This document shows positions 1 to 8,345 of a stretch of 17,001 nt of DNA, in pieces. The DNA is from CAZUEG01 sp043798775 (lineage in GTDB: Bacteria; Patescibacteriota; Minisyncoccia; Minisyncoccales; GWA2-46-15). The notes under the pieces were generated by a model. It was not told the DNA's origin and did not search any database. It was given only the letters and a program-made list of their open reading frames with translations. Numbering within the stretch: position 1 is the stretch's first letter; each line of letters starts with the position of its first letter. The position numbers and the translations under genes were made by a program. The stretch is taken from the NCBI GenBank assembly GCA_043798775.1, contig JAZDOL010000047.1, positions 1 through 17,001 on the forward strand. The letters run 5' to 3'.

Positions 1-3000
1 CCCCTTAAAATCGCTTCGTATGTTGCCGCCCTCCCGGGAACATCGTCTGACTTAATTGTTAGCATTTCCTGAAGAGTATGCGCCGCGCCATATCCCTCAA
101 GCGCCCAAACTTCCATTTCTCCAAATCGTTGACCGCCAAACTGCGCTTTGCCTCCCAACGGTTGTTGGGTAATCAGGGAATACGGGCCGATTGAACGCAT
201 ATGAATTTTATCTTCCACCATATGAATCAATTTCATCATGAAAATATATCCTACTGTTACCTTTTCTGGAAAGGCAAGACCGGTTTGGCCGTCATAAATT
301 TTTACCTTGCCATCTTCTGGAAGACCTGCTTTTTTTAATTCTTCTTTTATATCTTTTTCGGTCGCTCCCGCTAAAGAAGGGGACATCGCAAGATATCCTA
401 AATGTTTTGCCGCCCACCCCAAATGAGTTTCCAAGATTTGCCCGATGTTCATTCTCGAAGCAACGCTTAGCGGATTTAAAATAATATCCACCGGCGTTCC
501 GTCTTCCATGTATGGCATTTCTTCCTGGGCGAGTACCTTAGAGATAACTCCCTTATTCCCATGACGGCCGGCCAACTTGTCTCCGGCTTGGATTTTTCTT
601 GTTTCGGCGATCGTCACTTCGATTCTTTTAATTACTCCGGCTTCCAATTTGTGTCCCAAATCCCGAGAAAATATTTTAACTCCCACTACCTTACCTCGCT
701 TTCCATGCTCCATCGTTAATGAAGTATCTTTAACTTCTTTGGCTTTTTCGCCAAAGATTGCCCTTAAAAGCCGTTCTTCGGCCGTTAAGTCCGTTTCTCC
801 TTTGGGTGATATTTTCCCAACAAGAATATCGTTCGGACCAACTTCGGCACCAATACGAATAATTCCTTCTTCGTCCAGATTTCTTAATTTGTCTTCGGAG
901 ACATTAGATATATCACAAGTTGTCATTTCTGGTCCGAGTTTTGTTTCCCGCACATCGCACGTAAAGCTCTCGATATGGATTGAGGTATAATAGTCATCTT
1001 TTACTAATCGTTCGGAAATCAAAATCGCGTCTTCGTAATTACCCCCCCTCCATGGGGTAAACGCAACCAGAATATTGTGTCCTAACGCCAATCGTCCACC
1101 ATTTATCCCTCCACCATCGGCTAAAACATCTCCCGCCTCAACGCGTTGTCCTTTTTCCACTTGTGGTTTTTGATGGAAACAAGTGTATTGATTGGTGCGG
1201 ATAAAAGTCCTCAAACTATAGGTCTTTTCACTTTTATCTTTTGCCCTCACGACAACATGATCGCCGTCAACTTCGGTAACTATTCCCTCTTTCTCGGCAA
1301 TGATTTCTCTTCCAGAATCGCGAGCAATGCGTTCTTCTACTCCGGTACAAACAAGCGGAGCTTCTGGCCTAATAAGAGGCACCGCCTGACGTTGCATATT
1401 CGAGCCCATTAGCGCTCGATTGGCGTCGTCATTCTGTAAGAACGGGATACTGGACACGCCAACGGATATCGACTCTTGAGAAGAAACATCAATATAGTCA
1501 ACTTCGTTACGGTCGATTAAGCCTGGCTCGCCTTTAATCCGCGCTTCCACTTTTTTATGGACAATCATTCCTCGATCGTCGATTGCTACCGCTCCCGAGG
1601 CGATGTTGTGATGTTCTTCTTCGTAAGCCGACATGTAATGAGGGCGGGACATATCTACCCTGCCGCTTACCACCTTAAAATACGGCGCCTCAAGAAAACC
1701 GTAATCGTTAATCCGCGCATAACTCGCCAAATGGCCGACAAGTCCGATGTTCGGACCTTCTGGCGTTTGAATAGGACAAATTCTTCCGTAATGAGACGGC
1801 TGAACATCACGGACTTCGAAACCGGCTCTTTCTCTAGTTAATCCACCGGGACCAGTTGCCGACAGTCGTCGTTTATGTTCTAGTTCTGCCAGCGGATTTT
1901 CATTATCCATAAACTGTGACATTTGCGAACTCATAAAGAATTCCTTCACGATCGCCATAATCGGTCGCGGGTTAACAAGTTGAGCCGGAGTAATGAGACC
2001 GGTGTCTAATGTAGACATTCGATCTTTAATAATTCTTTCCATTCGCATAAAGCCGACCCGTAGACGATTGACCATTAATTCGTTGATTGTCCGGACGCGC
2101 CGATTGCCAAGATGATCGATTTGGTCGGATTTAGCGTCGGGATCGTTATTCATCCGGATAATCTCTTTTATTATACTAATAACATCCTCTGGCCGAATAA
2201 CTCGATCTTTAACAGTTATTTCTTCGTTTTTTGTTTTCAGATCTTCCAGTCGTTGCCCCATCTTCCAACGACCAACGCGCGATAGGTCGTAACGGCTAAA
2301 ATTAAAAAACATATTGTTGATTAATTCCTTTGCCGTTTCCGGGGTAGCGATATCGCCCGGTCTTAACCGTTGGTAAATCTCTACCAACGACTCCGCCTGG
2401 CTATGGGTGATATCTTTCTTGAGCGTCTCTTCGATGTAGTGAATATCCGGATCACGGTCAACGGCAGAAAACAGATCGCGAATTCCTGTTTCCTCGATTC
2501 CAAAGGCCCTCAAAAGCATCGTTGCCGGCACACGACGACGACGGTCAATTTTTACGCCAACGAATCCCGTTGGGTCTGTCTCAAACTCTAACCAAGCGCC
2601 ACGGTTAGGAATTATTTTCGCGCCAAAAAATCTCTTTCCATGGATTATCGAGCTTGTAAAGAAAACCCCTGGCGAACGGATTAATTGGGCAATAACTACC
2701 CGCTCGACACCATTGACAATAAATGTACCGCGGTCGGTCATAATTGGAAAATCGGCAAGGAATACTTCTTGCTCGCGGACTTCTTTGGTTTTAATATTAA
2801 CCATTTTCACCGTCACCCGCATCGCCACTTCGTACGAATCGTTGTTTAATTTGGCTTCCAAGTCGTCTTTATATTTCGGCTTATCGAGTTTATAGTCCAA
2901 AAAGTATATCTCTAATTCCTTACTGGTATAATCCCTGATTGGCGAAACCTCGGTGAATAATTCACGAACATCGGTGTCCCAAAATTTTTGCCAGCTTTCT

Positions 3001-3077
3001 TTTTGCGCCTCTAAAAGATAAGGTAGGGGTAATGTTATTTTGGTTTTTGAAAAGTTTTTTGTTTTGATTTCCTGCAT
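1..3077 (-). CDS. rpoB: RNA polymerase beta subunit, 3' end beyond window
   Basis: Encodes the beta subunit, half of the catalytic core of RNA polymerase in the cytoplasm. I translated the minus strand from the ATG at 3075-3077; 1025 codons are visible and the frame is still open at base 1. Seen: the lobe motif RSPGVFF, the rifampicin-pocket segment SSQMSQFMDNENPLAELEHK with D391, H401 and S406 (equivalent to E. coli D516, H526, S531, so the sensitive-type residues), GPGGLTRERAGFEVRDV, PFLQNDDANRALMGSNMQRQ, KLAGRHGNKGV and GGKAQFGGQRFGEMEVWALE near the end. The last visible residues match the clamp region, so only the extreme C-terminus is missing. An in-frame TAG lies upstream with no ATG, GTG or TTG between, which fixes the start; no Shine-Dalgarno site precedes it. 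The known family neighbour rpoC would lie beyond the window; rplJ/rplL are not upstream. Identity is certain from sequence. Confidence 0.98.
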   Translation of the reverse strand, partial: MQEIKTKNFSKTKITLPLPYLLEAQKESWQKFWDTDVRELFTEVSPIRDYTSKELEIYFLDYKLDKPKYKDDLEAKLNNDSYEVAMRVTVKMVNIKTKEVREQEVFLADFPIMTDRGTFIVNGVERVVIAQLIRSPGVFFTSSIIHGKRFFGAKIIPNRGAWLEFETDPTGFVGVKIDRRRRVPATMLLRAFGIEETGIRDLFSAVDRDPDIHYIEETLKKDITHSQAESLVEIYQRLRPGDIATPETAKELINNMFFNFSRYDLSRVGRWKMGQRLEDLKTKNEEITVKDRVIRPEDVISIIKEIIRMNNDPDAKSDQIDHLGNRRVRTINELMVNRLRVGFMRMERIIKDRMSTLDTGLITPAQLVNPRPIMAIVKEFFMSSQMSQFMDNENPLAELEHKRRLSATGPGGLTRERAGFEVRDVQPSHYGRICPIQTPEGPNIGLVGHLASYARINDYGFLEAPYFKVVSGRVDMSRPHYMSAYEEEHHNIASGAVAIDDRGMIVHKKVEARIKGEPGLIDRNEVDYIDVSSQESISVGVSSIPFLQNDDANRALMGSNMQRQAVPLIRPEAPLVCTGVEERIARDSGREIIAEKEGIVTEVDGDHVVVRAKDKSEKTYSLRTFIRTNQYTCFHQKPQVEKGQRVEAGDVLADGGGINGGRLALGHNILVAFTPWRGGNYEDAILISERLVKDDYYTSIHIESFTCDVRETKLGPEMTTCDISNVSEDKLRNLDEEGIIRIGAEVGPNDILVGKISPKGETDLTAEERLLRAIFGEKAKEVKDTSLTMEHGKRGKVVGVKIFSRDLGHKLEAGVIKRIEVTIAETRKIQAGDKLAGRHGNKGVISKVLAQEEMPYMEDGTPVDIILNPLSVASRMNIGQILETHLGWAAKHLGYLAMSPSLAGATEKDIKEELKKAGLPEDGKVKIYDGQTGLAFPEKVTVGYIFMMKLIHMVEDKIHMRSIGPYSLITQQPLGGKAQFGGQRFGEMEVWALEGYGAAHTLQEMLTIKSDDVPGRAATYEAILR

Positions 3078-3254
3078 AGTGTTATTATTAGCATTGTCAG
3101 GTTTATCAACTTGATTTCGGTTCTGTTCTTTTATTAAAGAGGAAACAAGGAAGTAGCGCTACGCGCCAAACGCCGGTCAATTATGACCACCTACCATGAT
3201 GATTATTTTATACGAATCGTCCTAAAATAATATTATTAATTTCAAACTAAAAAT

Positions 3255-3276
3255 ACCCTAAGGCGGTGTTTAGGGC
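3255..3276 (-). promoter_or_regulatory. Hairpin with short U-run in the rpoB leader, possible attenuator
   Basis: On the minus strand CCCTAA and TTAGGG (3256-3261 and 3270-3275) pair around an 8-nt loop and are followed by TATTTTT. It lies about 85-105 nt downstream of the predicted rpoB start point and about 180 nt before the ATG. The shape fits a weak intrinsic terminator or attenuator, but the stem is only 6 bp and rich in A-T pairs, so the role is inference. Confidence 0.35.
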
Positions 3277-3365
3277 TCGTTTCTATTTAGTTTTATCTAG
3301 AGACAGAATCAGAGTATTAAAATCAGCGATTATTAAACCAGCGATATCTTCTCTTATTTGTTTAC

Positions 3366-3394
3366 ATCCTACTTTGGTAATATAAAAATGTCAA
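3366..3394 (-). promoter_or_regulatory. Sigma-70-type promoter for rpoB
   Basis: On the minus strand TTGACA (3389-3394), a 17-nt spacer, then TAGGAT (3366-3371). The -35 is perfect and the -10 matches 4 of 6, at ideal spacing. Expected transcription start is near 3359, giving a leader of about 280 nt before the rpoB ATG. It lies downstream of the hairpin repeats, so rpoB is probably transcribed apart from rodA. Based on consensus only. Confidence 0.6.
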
Positions 3395-3440
3395 TAGTAC
3401 TGCCCCGCAAATTATTTTTCAATTATCAGTTTCCAGTTTT

Positions 3441-3470
3441 TCCGCCCAAGGCGGATCCGCCACAGGCGGA
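3441..3470. repeat. Two tandem TCCGCC-n3-GGCGGA hairpin units
   Basis: Two adjacent 15-nt units, TCCGCC-CAA-GGCGGA (3441-3455) and TCCGCC-ACA-GGCGGA (3456-3470), each a perfect 6-bp stem with a 3-nt loop. They are much more GC-rich than the surroundings. From memory, similar TCCGCC/GGCGGA hairpins are scattered between genes in many CPR genomes. No U-run follows on the minus strand, so this is not a classical terminator of rodA. Confidence 0.85.
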
Positions 3471-3480
3471 CAATGAGTTC

Positions 3481-3530
3481 TCATCCTTCGATTAATCACT
3501 CAGGATGATACTGAGCAGTGTCGAAGTATC
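3481..3530. repeat. Second pair of inverted repeats (TCATCCT and GATACT dyads)
   Basis: TCATCCT (3481-3487) pairs with AGGATGA (3502-3508), and GATACT (3507-3512) pairs with AGTATC (3525-3530); the two dyads overlap by two bases. The minus-strand reading, with CATCCTGAGTGATTAATCGA inside it, resembles an intergenic repeat I recall from many bacterial and CPR genomes. Function unknown. Copy number in the genome would decide whether it is a dispersed element. Confidence 0.65.
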
Positions 3531-3648
3531 AATAATCAGTTTTCAAACAACCAACCACAATTTGAAATTTTTAATCAATGATCAATGTCAAAGTTTAAAA
3601 ATATAGTTATTTAAACATTCCCTCCAGCTGGCGAGCTGAAAACTGAAA

Positions 3649-4758
3649 TCAGCTATCGGCGCGAATGCTTTCAATAATTCCTAAAGACGCGAAGGTGGCA
3701 ATGAGGTTTGATCCTCCGTAACTTACCAGCGGAAGCGATATCCCGACAATCGGCATCAGCCCAAGGTTCATCCCAACATTAACAATAAACTGAAAACATA
3801 AAACGACAGCGATTCCCGACACAACCAATCTTGGAAAGTTGCCGCTAACTTTTAGCGCTACATTTATTATTCGCCATATTAAAAGGGCATAGATCGCAAT
3901 TATTAGGATTGCTCCAAGAAAGCCCGCCTCTTCGCCGATGGCCGCAAAAATAAAATCGGTGTGCGATTCGGTAAGATATCCCAACTGTGTCTGGGGACCC
4001 CGCCCTAATCCCAGCCCCAATAATCCTCCCGAACCGATAGAGATTTTTGCCTGCGATTGGCTCCATCCAATTCCTAATGGCTCAAGATTTGGGGAAATAA
4101 AACTTAAAATTCTTTCTCGTTGATAATCTTTTAATACCGTTCCCCAGGCGATTGTCACGATTATTATCCCCGCAAATACCAACATAACAAATTGGCGAAG
4201 TTTTATCCCGGAAAAGATTAATACTCCCCCCCAAAGAGAGAATATGGCGATTACCGCTCCCATATTGGACTGAAGAATAAGCATCGCGGCAGGAATTATC
4301 ACATAAACACTCGAAGCAATAATGTGACGAACGCGATACATTTCCACATGACGCATCGAAAAATATTTAGCCAAAAGAAACACGAGCGATAGTTTTAGAA
4401 GCTCAACGGGGTCAATCGATATCCTGTCAATTCGGTACCAGTTTTTTACACCACGGATATCAGGAGCGAAAAAAAATAGACCAAGGACAGCCGTAACGGC
4501 AATGAAATAAATGAATAGCACTAAATAAGAATTATCGCGAAAAACACGCCAATCAGAAAAAATTAACACATAAAACAAAACGACACTAATCGCTAAGAAT
4601 GTAACCTGCTTGCTAAACACGTCCCTATCGACAGTAGAGTTATAGTAAAGCGATACACAGCCGATAGAAAAAAGTGACAAAGCGGCGAGGGGGATTAACC
4701 AATCGCACTTATTAAGACGATTAATGACATTCCTGAAATTCACGGATAAATTAAGCAA
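3649..4758 (-). CDS. rodA: Rod-shape peptidoglycan glycosyltransferase RodA (SEDS family)
   Basis: A SEDS-family membrane enzyme that polymerises lipid II into glycan strands with a class B PBP, normally during cell elongation. The 369-residue length and about ten hydrophobic segments fit the family. Seen: the P-x-E motif in SIDPVELLKL (residues 115-123), DYQRERILSFISP (211-223), IGWSQSQAKISIGSGGLLGL (230-249), the TQLGYLTESHTDFIFAAIGE block with the presumed catalytic Asp at 268, and GISLPLVSYGGSN (339-351). The QSKIAIGSGG-like block and TDFIF point to RodA rather than FtsW or SpoVE. The start is a TTG placed directly after the ligA stop in the same frame; a GTG 15 nt downstream is an alternative, since no Shine-Dalgarno site decides. 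It ends in TGA. The abutting arrangement suggests translational coupling to ligA. Confidence 0.93.
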   Translation of the reverse strand: MLNLSVNFRNVINRLNKCDWLIPLAALSLFSIGCVSLYYNSTVDRDVFSKQVTFLAISVVLFYVLIFSDWRVFRDNSYLVLFIYFIAVTAVLGLFFFAPDIRGVKNWYRIDRISIDPVELLKLSLVFLLAKYFSMRHVEMYRVRHIIASSVYVIIPAAMLILQSNMGAVIAIFSLWGGVLIFSGIKLRQFVMLVFAGIIIVTIAWGTVLKDYQRERILSFISPNLEPLGIGWSQSQAKISIGSGGLLGLGLGRGPQTQLGYLTESHTDFIFAAIGEEAGFLGAILIIAIYALLIWRIINVALKVSGNFPRLVVSGIAVVLCFQFIVNVGMNLGLMPIVGISLPLVSYGGSNLIATFASLGIIESIRADS

Positions 4759-6828
4759 TTACTTTTTAATCATTATTAAAAAATCTGACTCGTTTATAAT
4801 CCTTACTCCATATTTATGCGCTTCCGTCAACTTTGATCCGGGGTTATTACCGACAATTAGATAATTCGTTGATTTACCTACCACTGATGACACTCTCCCT
4901 CCCCGTTGACGGATATTCTCCCTTGCCTCTTCGCGAGTCATCGACGACAGCTCTCCAGTTAAAGCAAGTATCTGACCGGACAAAGACTTTTCCTTGCCTT
5001 TCGTTTTTTCGACAGGAGAACGAAGGGGGACGACGACGATGCCGTTATCGATAAGTCGATTAATGATATCGTTATTCCTCACATCTTTAAACCAACGGCT
5101 CACCGCCCTTGAAGCAACCGGGCCAACCCCATTAATCAACAGGAAGTCGTCTGCCGCCGCTTCCCTTATCTTTTTTAATTCCTTGAAATGAATAGCAAGG
5201 TCGCGCGCAGTTTCTTCGCCAATATTTCTGATACCTAAGGCGTAAATAAAGCGCGCCAAGTCGATTCTCTTATTCTTATTAATCGCTTTTATTGTATTAT
5301 CGGCTTTTTTGTTTCCAAAATTAGGAAGAGTGATCAGATCTTCTTCCCGCAAGGAATATAAATCTGCCGGATTATTGACCAAGCCCACCGACAATAACTG
5401 GTCAATGATCTTTGGACCCAGGCCAACGATATTCATCGCTGATCGAGAAGCAAAATGATAAAACTCTTCCCGTCGTCTGGCAAAACAATCTGGATTAGCA
5501 CACCTCAATACCACCTCTTCGTTTTGCCGTTCTAGTTTGTTCTTACAGCTGGGGCAATTCTTCGGCATTATAAATTCTTTTTCTTTTCCCGTTCGCAGTC
5601 CCGTTACCACCTCAATAATGTCGGGGATAACATCGCCCGCCCGCCCAACAATCACCGTATCGCCGATTTTCATTCCCAATCTTTTAATCTCGTCTTCGTT
5701 ATGCAATGTCGCTCGCGAGATCATTGTCCCGCCAACGCTAACTGGTTTAAGGTGGGCCACGGGGGTAATTGCCCCCGTTCTCCCAACTTGCGCCTGAATG
5801 TCCAAAACAATTGTTGTTGCCTGCTTTAATGGAAACTTAAAAGCGATCGCCCCGCGAGGCGTTTTGCCGACAACCCCCAATTTATTAAAAAGCTGATTAT
5901 CGTTGACAATCACAACAATCCCGTCGATTTCGTATGGCAACGACTCTCTTAATTTTTTACAATTTTCGTAAAACGCAAAGACCTCTTTTAGATTGCGGCA
6001 ATATCGACTATGAGGACTGGTCTTAAATCCCATCGCTTTTAGTATTTGATGTTTTTTTTCGTGGGTCTTTGTAAAATTAACCAATAATTCATAAGCAAAA
6101 GAATCTAAGTGGCGATTTCCGGTTACTTTTGAGTCAAGTTGTCTAATCGAGCCAGCGGCAACATTGCGTGGGTTAGCATAGGGTGGTAGGCCGTTTTTTT
6201 CTTGCTCATGGTTGATTGCCTCAAATTCACGCTTAGAGAGAAACACTTCTCCTCTAATATAAACTTTATCGACAATCTGTCTTAACGAATCACTGCCAAT
6301 CATTTCAACAAGTCCTTTTCTGTCTTGGGTATCGAGATCGATTTTTAAGGGGATTGTCTCTACTGTCTTTAGGTTTTGCGTTACATCTTCGCCAATTAAG
6401 CCGTTGCCCCGAGTAGCCCCCGTTGTAAATACCTGACTTTCATACATCAACTCGATCGCCAGTCCATCGATCTTTAATTCGCAAAAGAAATCTATCTGCC
6501 GCCCTTCTTCCTCCGTTAATAATCGCTTCATTCTTACTAGCCACTCTTCCATATCACTATCGCCAAAGGCGTCGTTAAACGAAATCATTGGCGCTGGATG
6601 AGACACCTTTACAAATCCACCCAATGGTTTACCGCTAACTCTTTGGGTGGGCGAATCCATAGTTATCAGGTCGGGAAATAGCTGCTCTAAATCAAAAAGT
6701 TCCTTTTTCAAGGAATCAAGAGCCTCGTCGGAAATCATCGACCGATCTAATACATGGTATTGGTATCGGTAATGATTAATTAGGTTTTTTAGTTTTTTTA
6801 TTCGAATGAATGCCTCTTTTTTTTCCAT
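4759..6828 (-). CDS. ligA: NAD-dependent DNA ligase LigA
   Basis: Seals nicks in DNA using NAD+, essential for Okazaki-fragment joining and repair. All domains are present in 689 residues: the NAD-binding Ia region (about 1-65, including YRYQYHVLD), the adenylation domain with catalytic K119 in ELKIDG, an OB fold (about 320-405, with VGRTGAITPVAHLKPV), a four-cysteine zinc finger (C425, C428, C443, C448), helix-hairpin-helix repeats (about 465-590) and a C-terminal BRCT domain (about 614-689, ending before SDFLIMIKK). Length is typical of the family. The ATG at 6828 starts 16 nt after the stop of the PilX-like gene, with AGG about 11 nt upstream as a weak ribosome site. It is placed at the tail of the minor pilin operon, and rodA follows with no gap. 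No missing residues noticed. Confidence 0.98.
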   Translation of the reverse strand: MEKKEAFIRIKKLKNLINHYRYQYHVLDRSMISDEALDSLKKELFDLEQLFPDLITMDSPTQRVSGKPLGGFVKVSHPAPMISFNDAFGDSDMEEWLVRMKRLLTEEEGRQIDFFCELKIDGLAIELMYESQVFTTGATRGNGLIGEDVTQNLKTVETIPLKIDLDTQDRKGLVEMIGSDSLRQIVDKVYIRGEVFLSKREFEAINHEQEKNGLPPYANPRNVAAGSIRQLDSKVTGNRHLDSFAYELLVNFTKTHEKKHQILKAMGFKTSPHSRYCRNLKEVFAFYENCKKLRESLPYEIDGIVVIVNDNQLFNKLGVVGKTPRGAIAFKFPLKQATTIVLDIQAQVGRTGAITPVAHLKPVSVGGTMISRATLHNEDEIKRLGMKIGDTVIVGRAGDVIPDIIEVVTGLRTGKEKEFIMPKNCPSCKNKLERQNEEVVLRCANPDCFARRREEFYHFASRSAMNIVGLGPKIIDQLLSVGLVNNPADLYSLREEDLITLPNFGNKKADNTIKAINKNKRIDLARFIYALGIRNIGEETARDLAIHFKELKKIREAAADDFLLINGVGPVASRAVSRWFKDVRNNDIINRLIDNGIVVVPLRSPVEKTKGKEKSLSGQILALTGELSSMTREEARENIRQRGGRVSSVVGKSTNYLIVGNNPGSKLTEAHKYGVRIINESDFLIMIKK

Positions 6829-6844
6829 TATAAAATACCTACGA

Positions 6845-7219
6845 TTATCGCATTATTTGAATCGCCCGACGGGCTTTATTGGAATAGGGGTTGTTGAAAT
6901 AACCGGTTGATACAATACAATAATTATTTGCCGCGCAACCAGCGCCCTTAACGGTACGAACCGCAAAATAGCTGGCGCCATTTTCCATTGTTGTTAGGGT
7001 AATGGTTTTTCCCATATAAAGCGATTCCTCGATTCCGGTGTCGGCAGCGTAAAAAGCAATTATCGAATCGCCAATTCCCCTGGTCATTTTAATCCCTCCC
7101 AAAACAATCGAGGCGGTGCCCATTGCCAAGCTTAAAAGGATTGCCGTAATCAAAACCGCCAGATACGACGACAATCCTCTTAGAAACCGTTTCGATGATA
7201 TGGGACTATACGTTGCCAT
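6845..7219 (-). CDS. PilX-like minor pilin / pilus assembly protein
   Basis: A 124-residue protein with one N-terminal hydrophobic helix (about residues 17-42, LSSYLAVLITAILLSLAMG onward) after a basic stretch, then IIAFYAADTGIEESLY (about 53-68), a pattern I know from PilX-N-type proteins in type IV pilus loci. It lacks the canonical GFTLIE cleavage motif; G15 followed by LSSYL is the best candidate processing point, and no Glu occupies position +5. Two Cys in the C-terminal part (GCAANNYC) could pair. Its place as last of four consecutive minor-pilin genes, 24 nt after the PilW-like gene, supports a role in the pilus tip or priming complex. No clear Shine-Dalgarno site. Family assignment is moderate; membership of the locus is firm. 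Confidence 0.7.
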   Translation of the reverse strand: MATYSPISSKRFLRGLSSYLAVLITAILLSLAMGTASIVLGGIKMTRGIGDSIIAFYAADTGIEESLYMGKTITLTTMENGASYFAVRTVKGAGCAANNYCIVSTGYFNNPYSNKARRAIQIMR

Positions 7220-7243
7220 AATGGTTATTAATCATAATAGTTA

Positions 7244-7849
7244 TTAATATCGAACATCAAGATTTCGTTGCGACACTGTTGTTTGGACTTTAATTAGCGG
7301 ATCTTCGTATTGCCGGCCACTTTTGAGTCGTAAGACCATCGATATCGTAACTCGTGGCTGTAGGTTATCGGTTTCTCGGCCACCAATAACATTAAATGCC
7401 AAACGGGTCATTTCCAAAGAAGCCGATGTCAGTTCCGACACCTGCGGAGAATGGGTTGACAATCCTTTCTCTTGCATCAATTGACCATTGGCTAAATAAA
7501 ACCTTTGGCAATCATATCCTTCCAAAGAATTAATAAATCTCAAGCTCGACCCCCCCGCGGTTAATTCAAAATTATCGCCGTCTTGGGCAAGGCAATTCGG
7601 CAGATCGCTGGTTTGTTTCTTTGCCATCCTTAAGGCGCGACTCATATATTCCAAAGCGTAGCTGGACTGATCAATTGAGCGTTCGCCGGAGATAATCAAT
7701 CTCTGCCCGCGAACGCCGGTAACATAGACCCCCGATATCGCGACGATTGCCATCGAAAAGATCATTAAGGCTACCATTATTTCAATTAAGGTAAATCCGC
7801 TACGACCCGCTGTTTCTATTCTTTTATTACGGACGCGATTTCCAATCAT
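7244..7849 (-). CDS. PilW/GspJ-like minor prepilin
   Basis: Type IV prepilin-like protein with the class III signal SG|FTLIEIMVALMIFSMA: a basic leader, cleavage after Gly, Glu at +5 and a long hydrophobic helix. The rest (about 170 residues, with ALEYMSRALRMAKK after the helix) looks like the PilW/GspJ group of minor pilins, which help prime pilus assembly and sit at the tip. I chose the ATG at 7847-7849 (201 codons), which overlaps the preceding gene by 23 nt; an upstream TTG at 7867 would add six residues and raise the overlap to 41 nt. Neither has a convincing ribosome site, and translation is probably coupled to the upstream gene. The four-gene minor pilin set resembles the PilV-PilW-PilX-FimT clusters of known pilus systems. 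Exact paralogue naming is uncertain. Confidence 0.82.
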   Translation of the reverse strand: MIGNRVRNKRIETAGRSGFTLIEIMVALMIFSMAIVAISGVYVTGVRGQRLIISGERSIDQSSYALEYMSRALRMAKKQTSDLPNCLAQDGDNFELTAGGSSLRFINSLEGYDCQRFYLANGQLMQEKGLSTHSPQVSELTSASLEMTRLAFNVIGGRETDNLQPRVTISMVLRLKSGRQYEDPLIKVQTTVSQRNLDVRY

Positions 7850-8345
7850 ATAGATTTTCTTGAACAACGATACTGTTATTTACTCCTTTTTCCCGCCAAT
7901 ATACGGTGACGGTAACTTTTATCAGGTAGTTTCCTGTCTTGGCAATATTTATTTTTCTTTGGTACTTGCTGTTTACCCCCGACGAGTAGCCATAAAAACC
8001 GTTGGTATCCATTTTCAAAAAACTGCCGCTGTAGCCGGATATCAGTGATTGGCTTAAATAATTTGCCTCCCAATCGCCGCCCCTGATTTCATCGTCCCAT
8101 AGGGCCCCGGGCATCGTATTCTGCTTAATCCAGTTGGAGTCACGGATATTTCTTACGACTTCCACCCCCTCTTGGGCCAGATAGCTGGCGGTTAATTTTG
8201 ACGAAACAACCCGAATCGAAGACATCGTCTGTTGCAATAATGTATAAACCCCAACAACACCGGTAATAATCACAAAAACAGCAACCATCGTTTCGATTAT
8301 CGTAAACCCTCGTTTATCTTGATATTTTTTACAAATCATTGTCAT
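7827..8345 (-). CDS. PilV-like minor prepilin
   Basis: A 172-residue prepilin with leader MTMICKKYQDKRG and mature start FTIIETMVAVFVIITGVVGV, i.e. Gly before the cleavage site and Glu at +5. The segment after the helix (TASYLAQEGVEVVRNIRDSN, about residues 43-62) matches the PilV-type pattern of A-x-x-x-A-Q-E-G-x-E-x-x-R. Minor pilins of this type are inserted in the membrane by their helix, processed by PilD and incorporated near the pilus tip. The ATG at 8343-8345 overlaps the TGA of the preceding gene as ATGA, so translation is likely coupled; a second ATG two codons later is an alternative. The 3' end overlaps the PilW-like gene. No frameshift or truncation seen. Confidence 0.85.
   Translation of the reverse strand: MTMICKKYQDKRGFTIIETMVAVFVIITGVVGVYTLLQQTMSSIRVVSSKLTASYLAQEGVEVVRNIRDSNWIKQNTMPGALWDDEIRGGDWEANYLSQSLISGYSGSFLKMDTNGFYGYSSGVNSKYQRKINIAKTGNYLIKVTVTVYWREKGVNNSIVVQENLYDWKSRP

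Larger units (their letters stand above)
3078..3648. other. Intergenic region between rodA and rpoB
   Basis: A 571-nt gap, by far the largest in the window. From the rodA side it holds AT-rich degenerate sequence, the paired hairpin repeats at 3441-3530, the rpoB promoter at 3366-3394, the leader hairpin at 3255-3276, and two short dyads near the rpoB start: GGTCA/TGACC around ATTA (3175-3188) and the perfect palindrome GTAGCGCTAC (3153-3162). I found no credible protein gene and no tRNA. The related strings AAACTGATTATTGA (minus strand 3531-3544) and AAACTGATAATTGA (3421-3434) look like degenerate copies of one element. Confidence 0.7.

Noticed and set aside
577..2895. Several plus-strand open frames of 60-137 codons opposite rpoB
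   Set aside because: They are antisense to a fully conserved rpoB reading frame, lack recognisable motifs, and are the usual shadows of a long gene.
3170..3200. Six-codon open frame (ATG GTA GGT GGT CAT AAT TGA) in the rpoB leader as a leader peptide
   Set aside because: No ribosome site and no run of regulatory codons; such short frames are expected by chance. The dyad it overlaps is the stronger signal.
3611..3660. Intrinsic terminator of rodA at the CAGCT/AGCTG dyad
   Set aside because: The 5-bp stem around CGCC has no U-run after it on the minus strand, so it does not meet the terminator pattern.
7827..7867. Frameshift or fusion between the PilV-like and PilW-like genes because of the 41-nt overlap
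   Set aside because: Each frame has its own complete class III signal and a proper stop. Using the ATG at 7849 cuts the overlap to 23 nt, which is normal for coupled genes.
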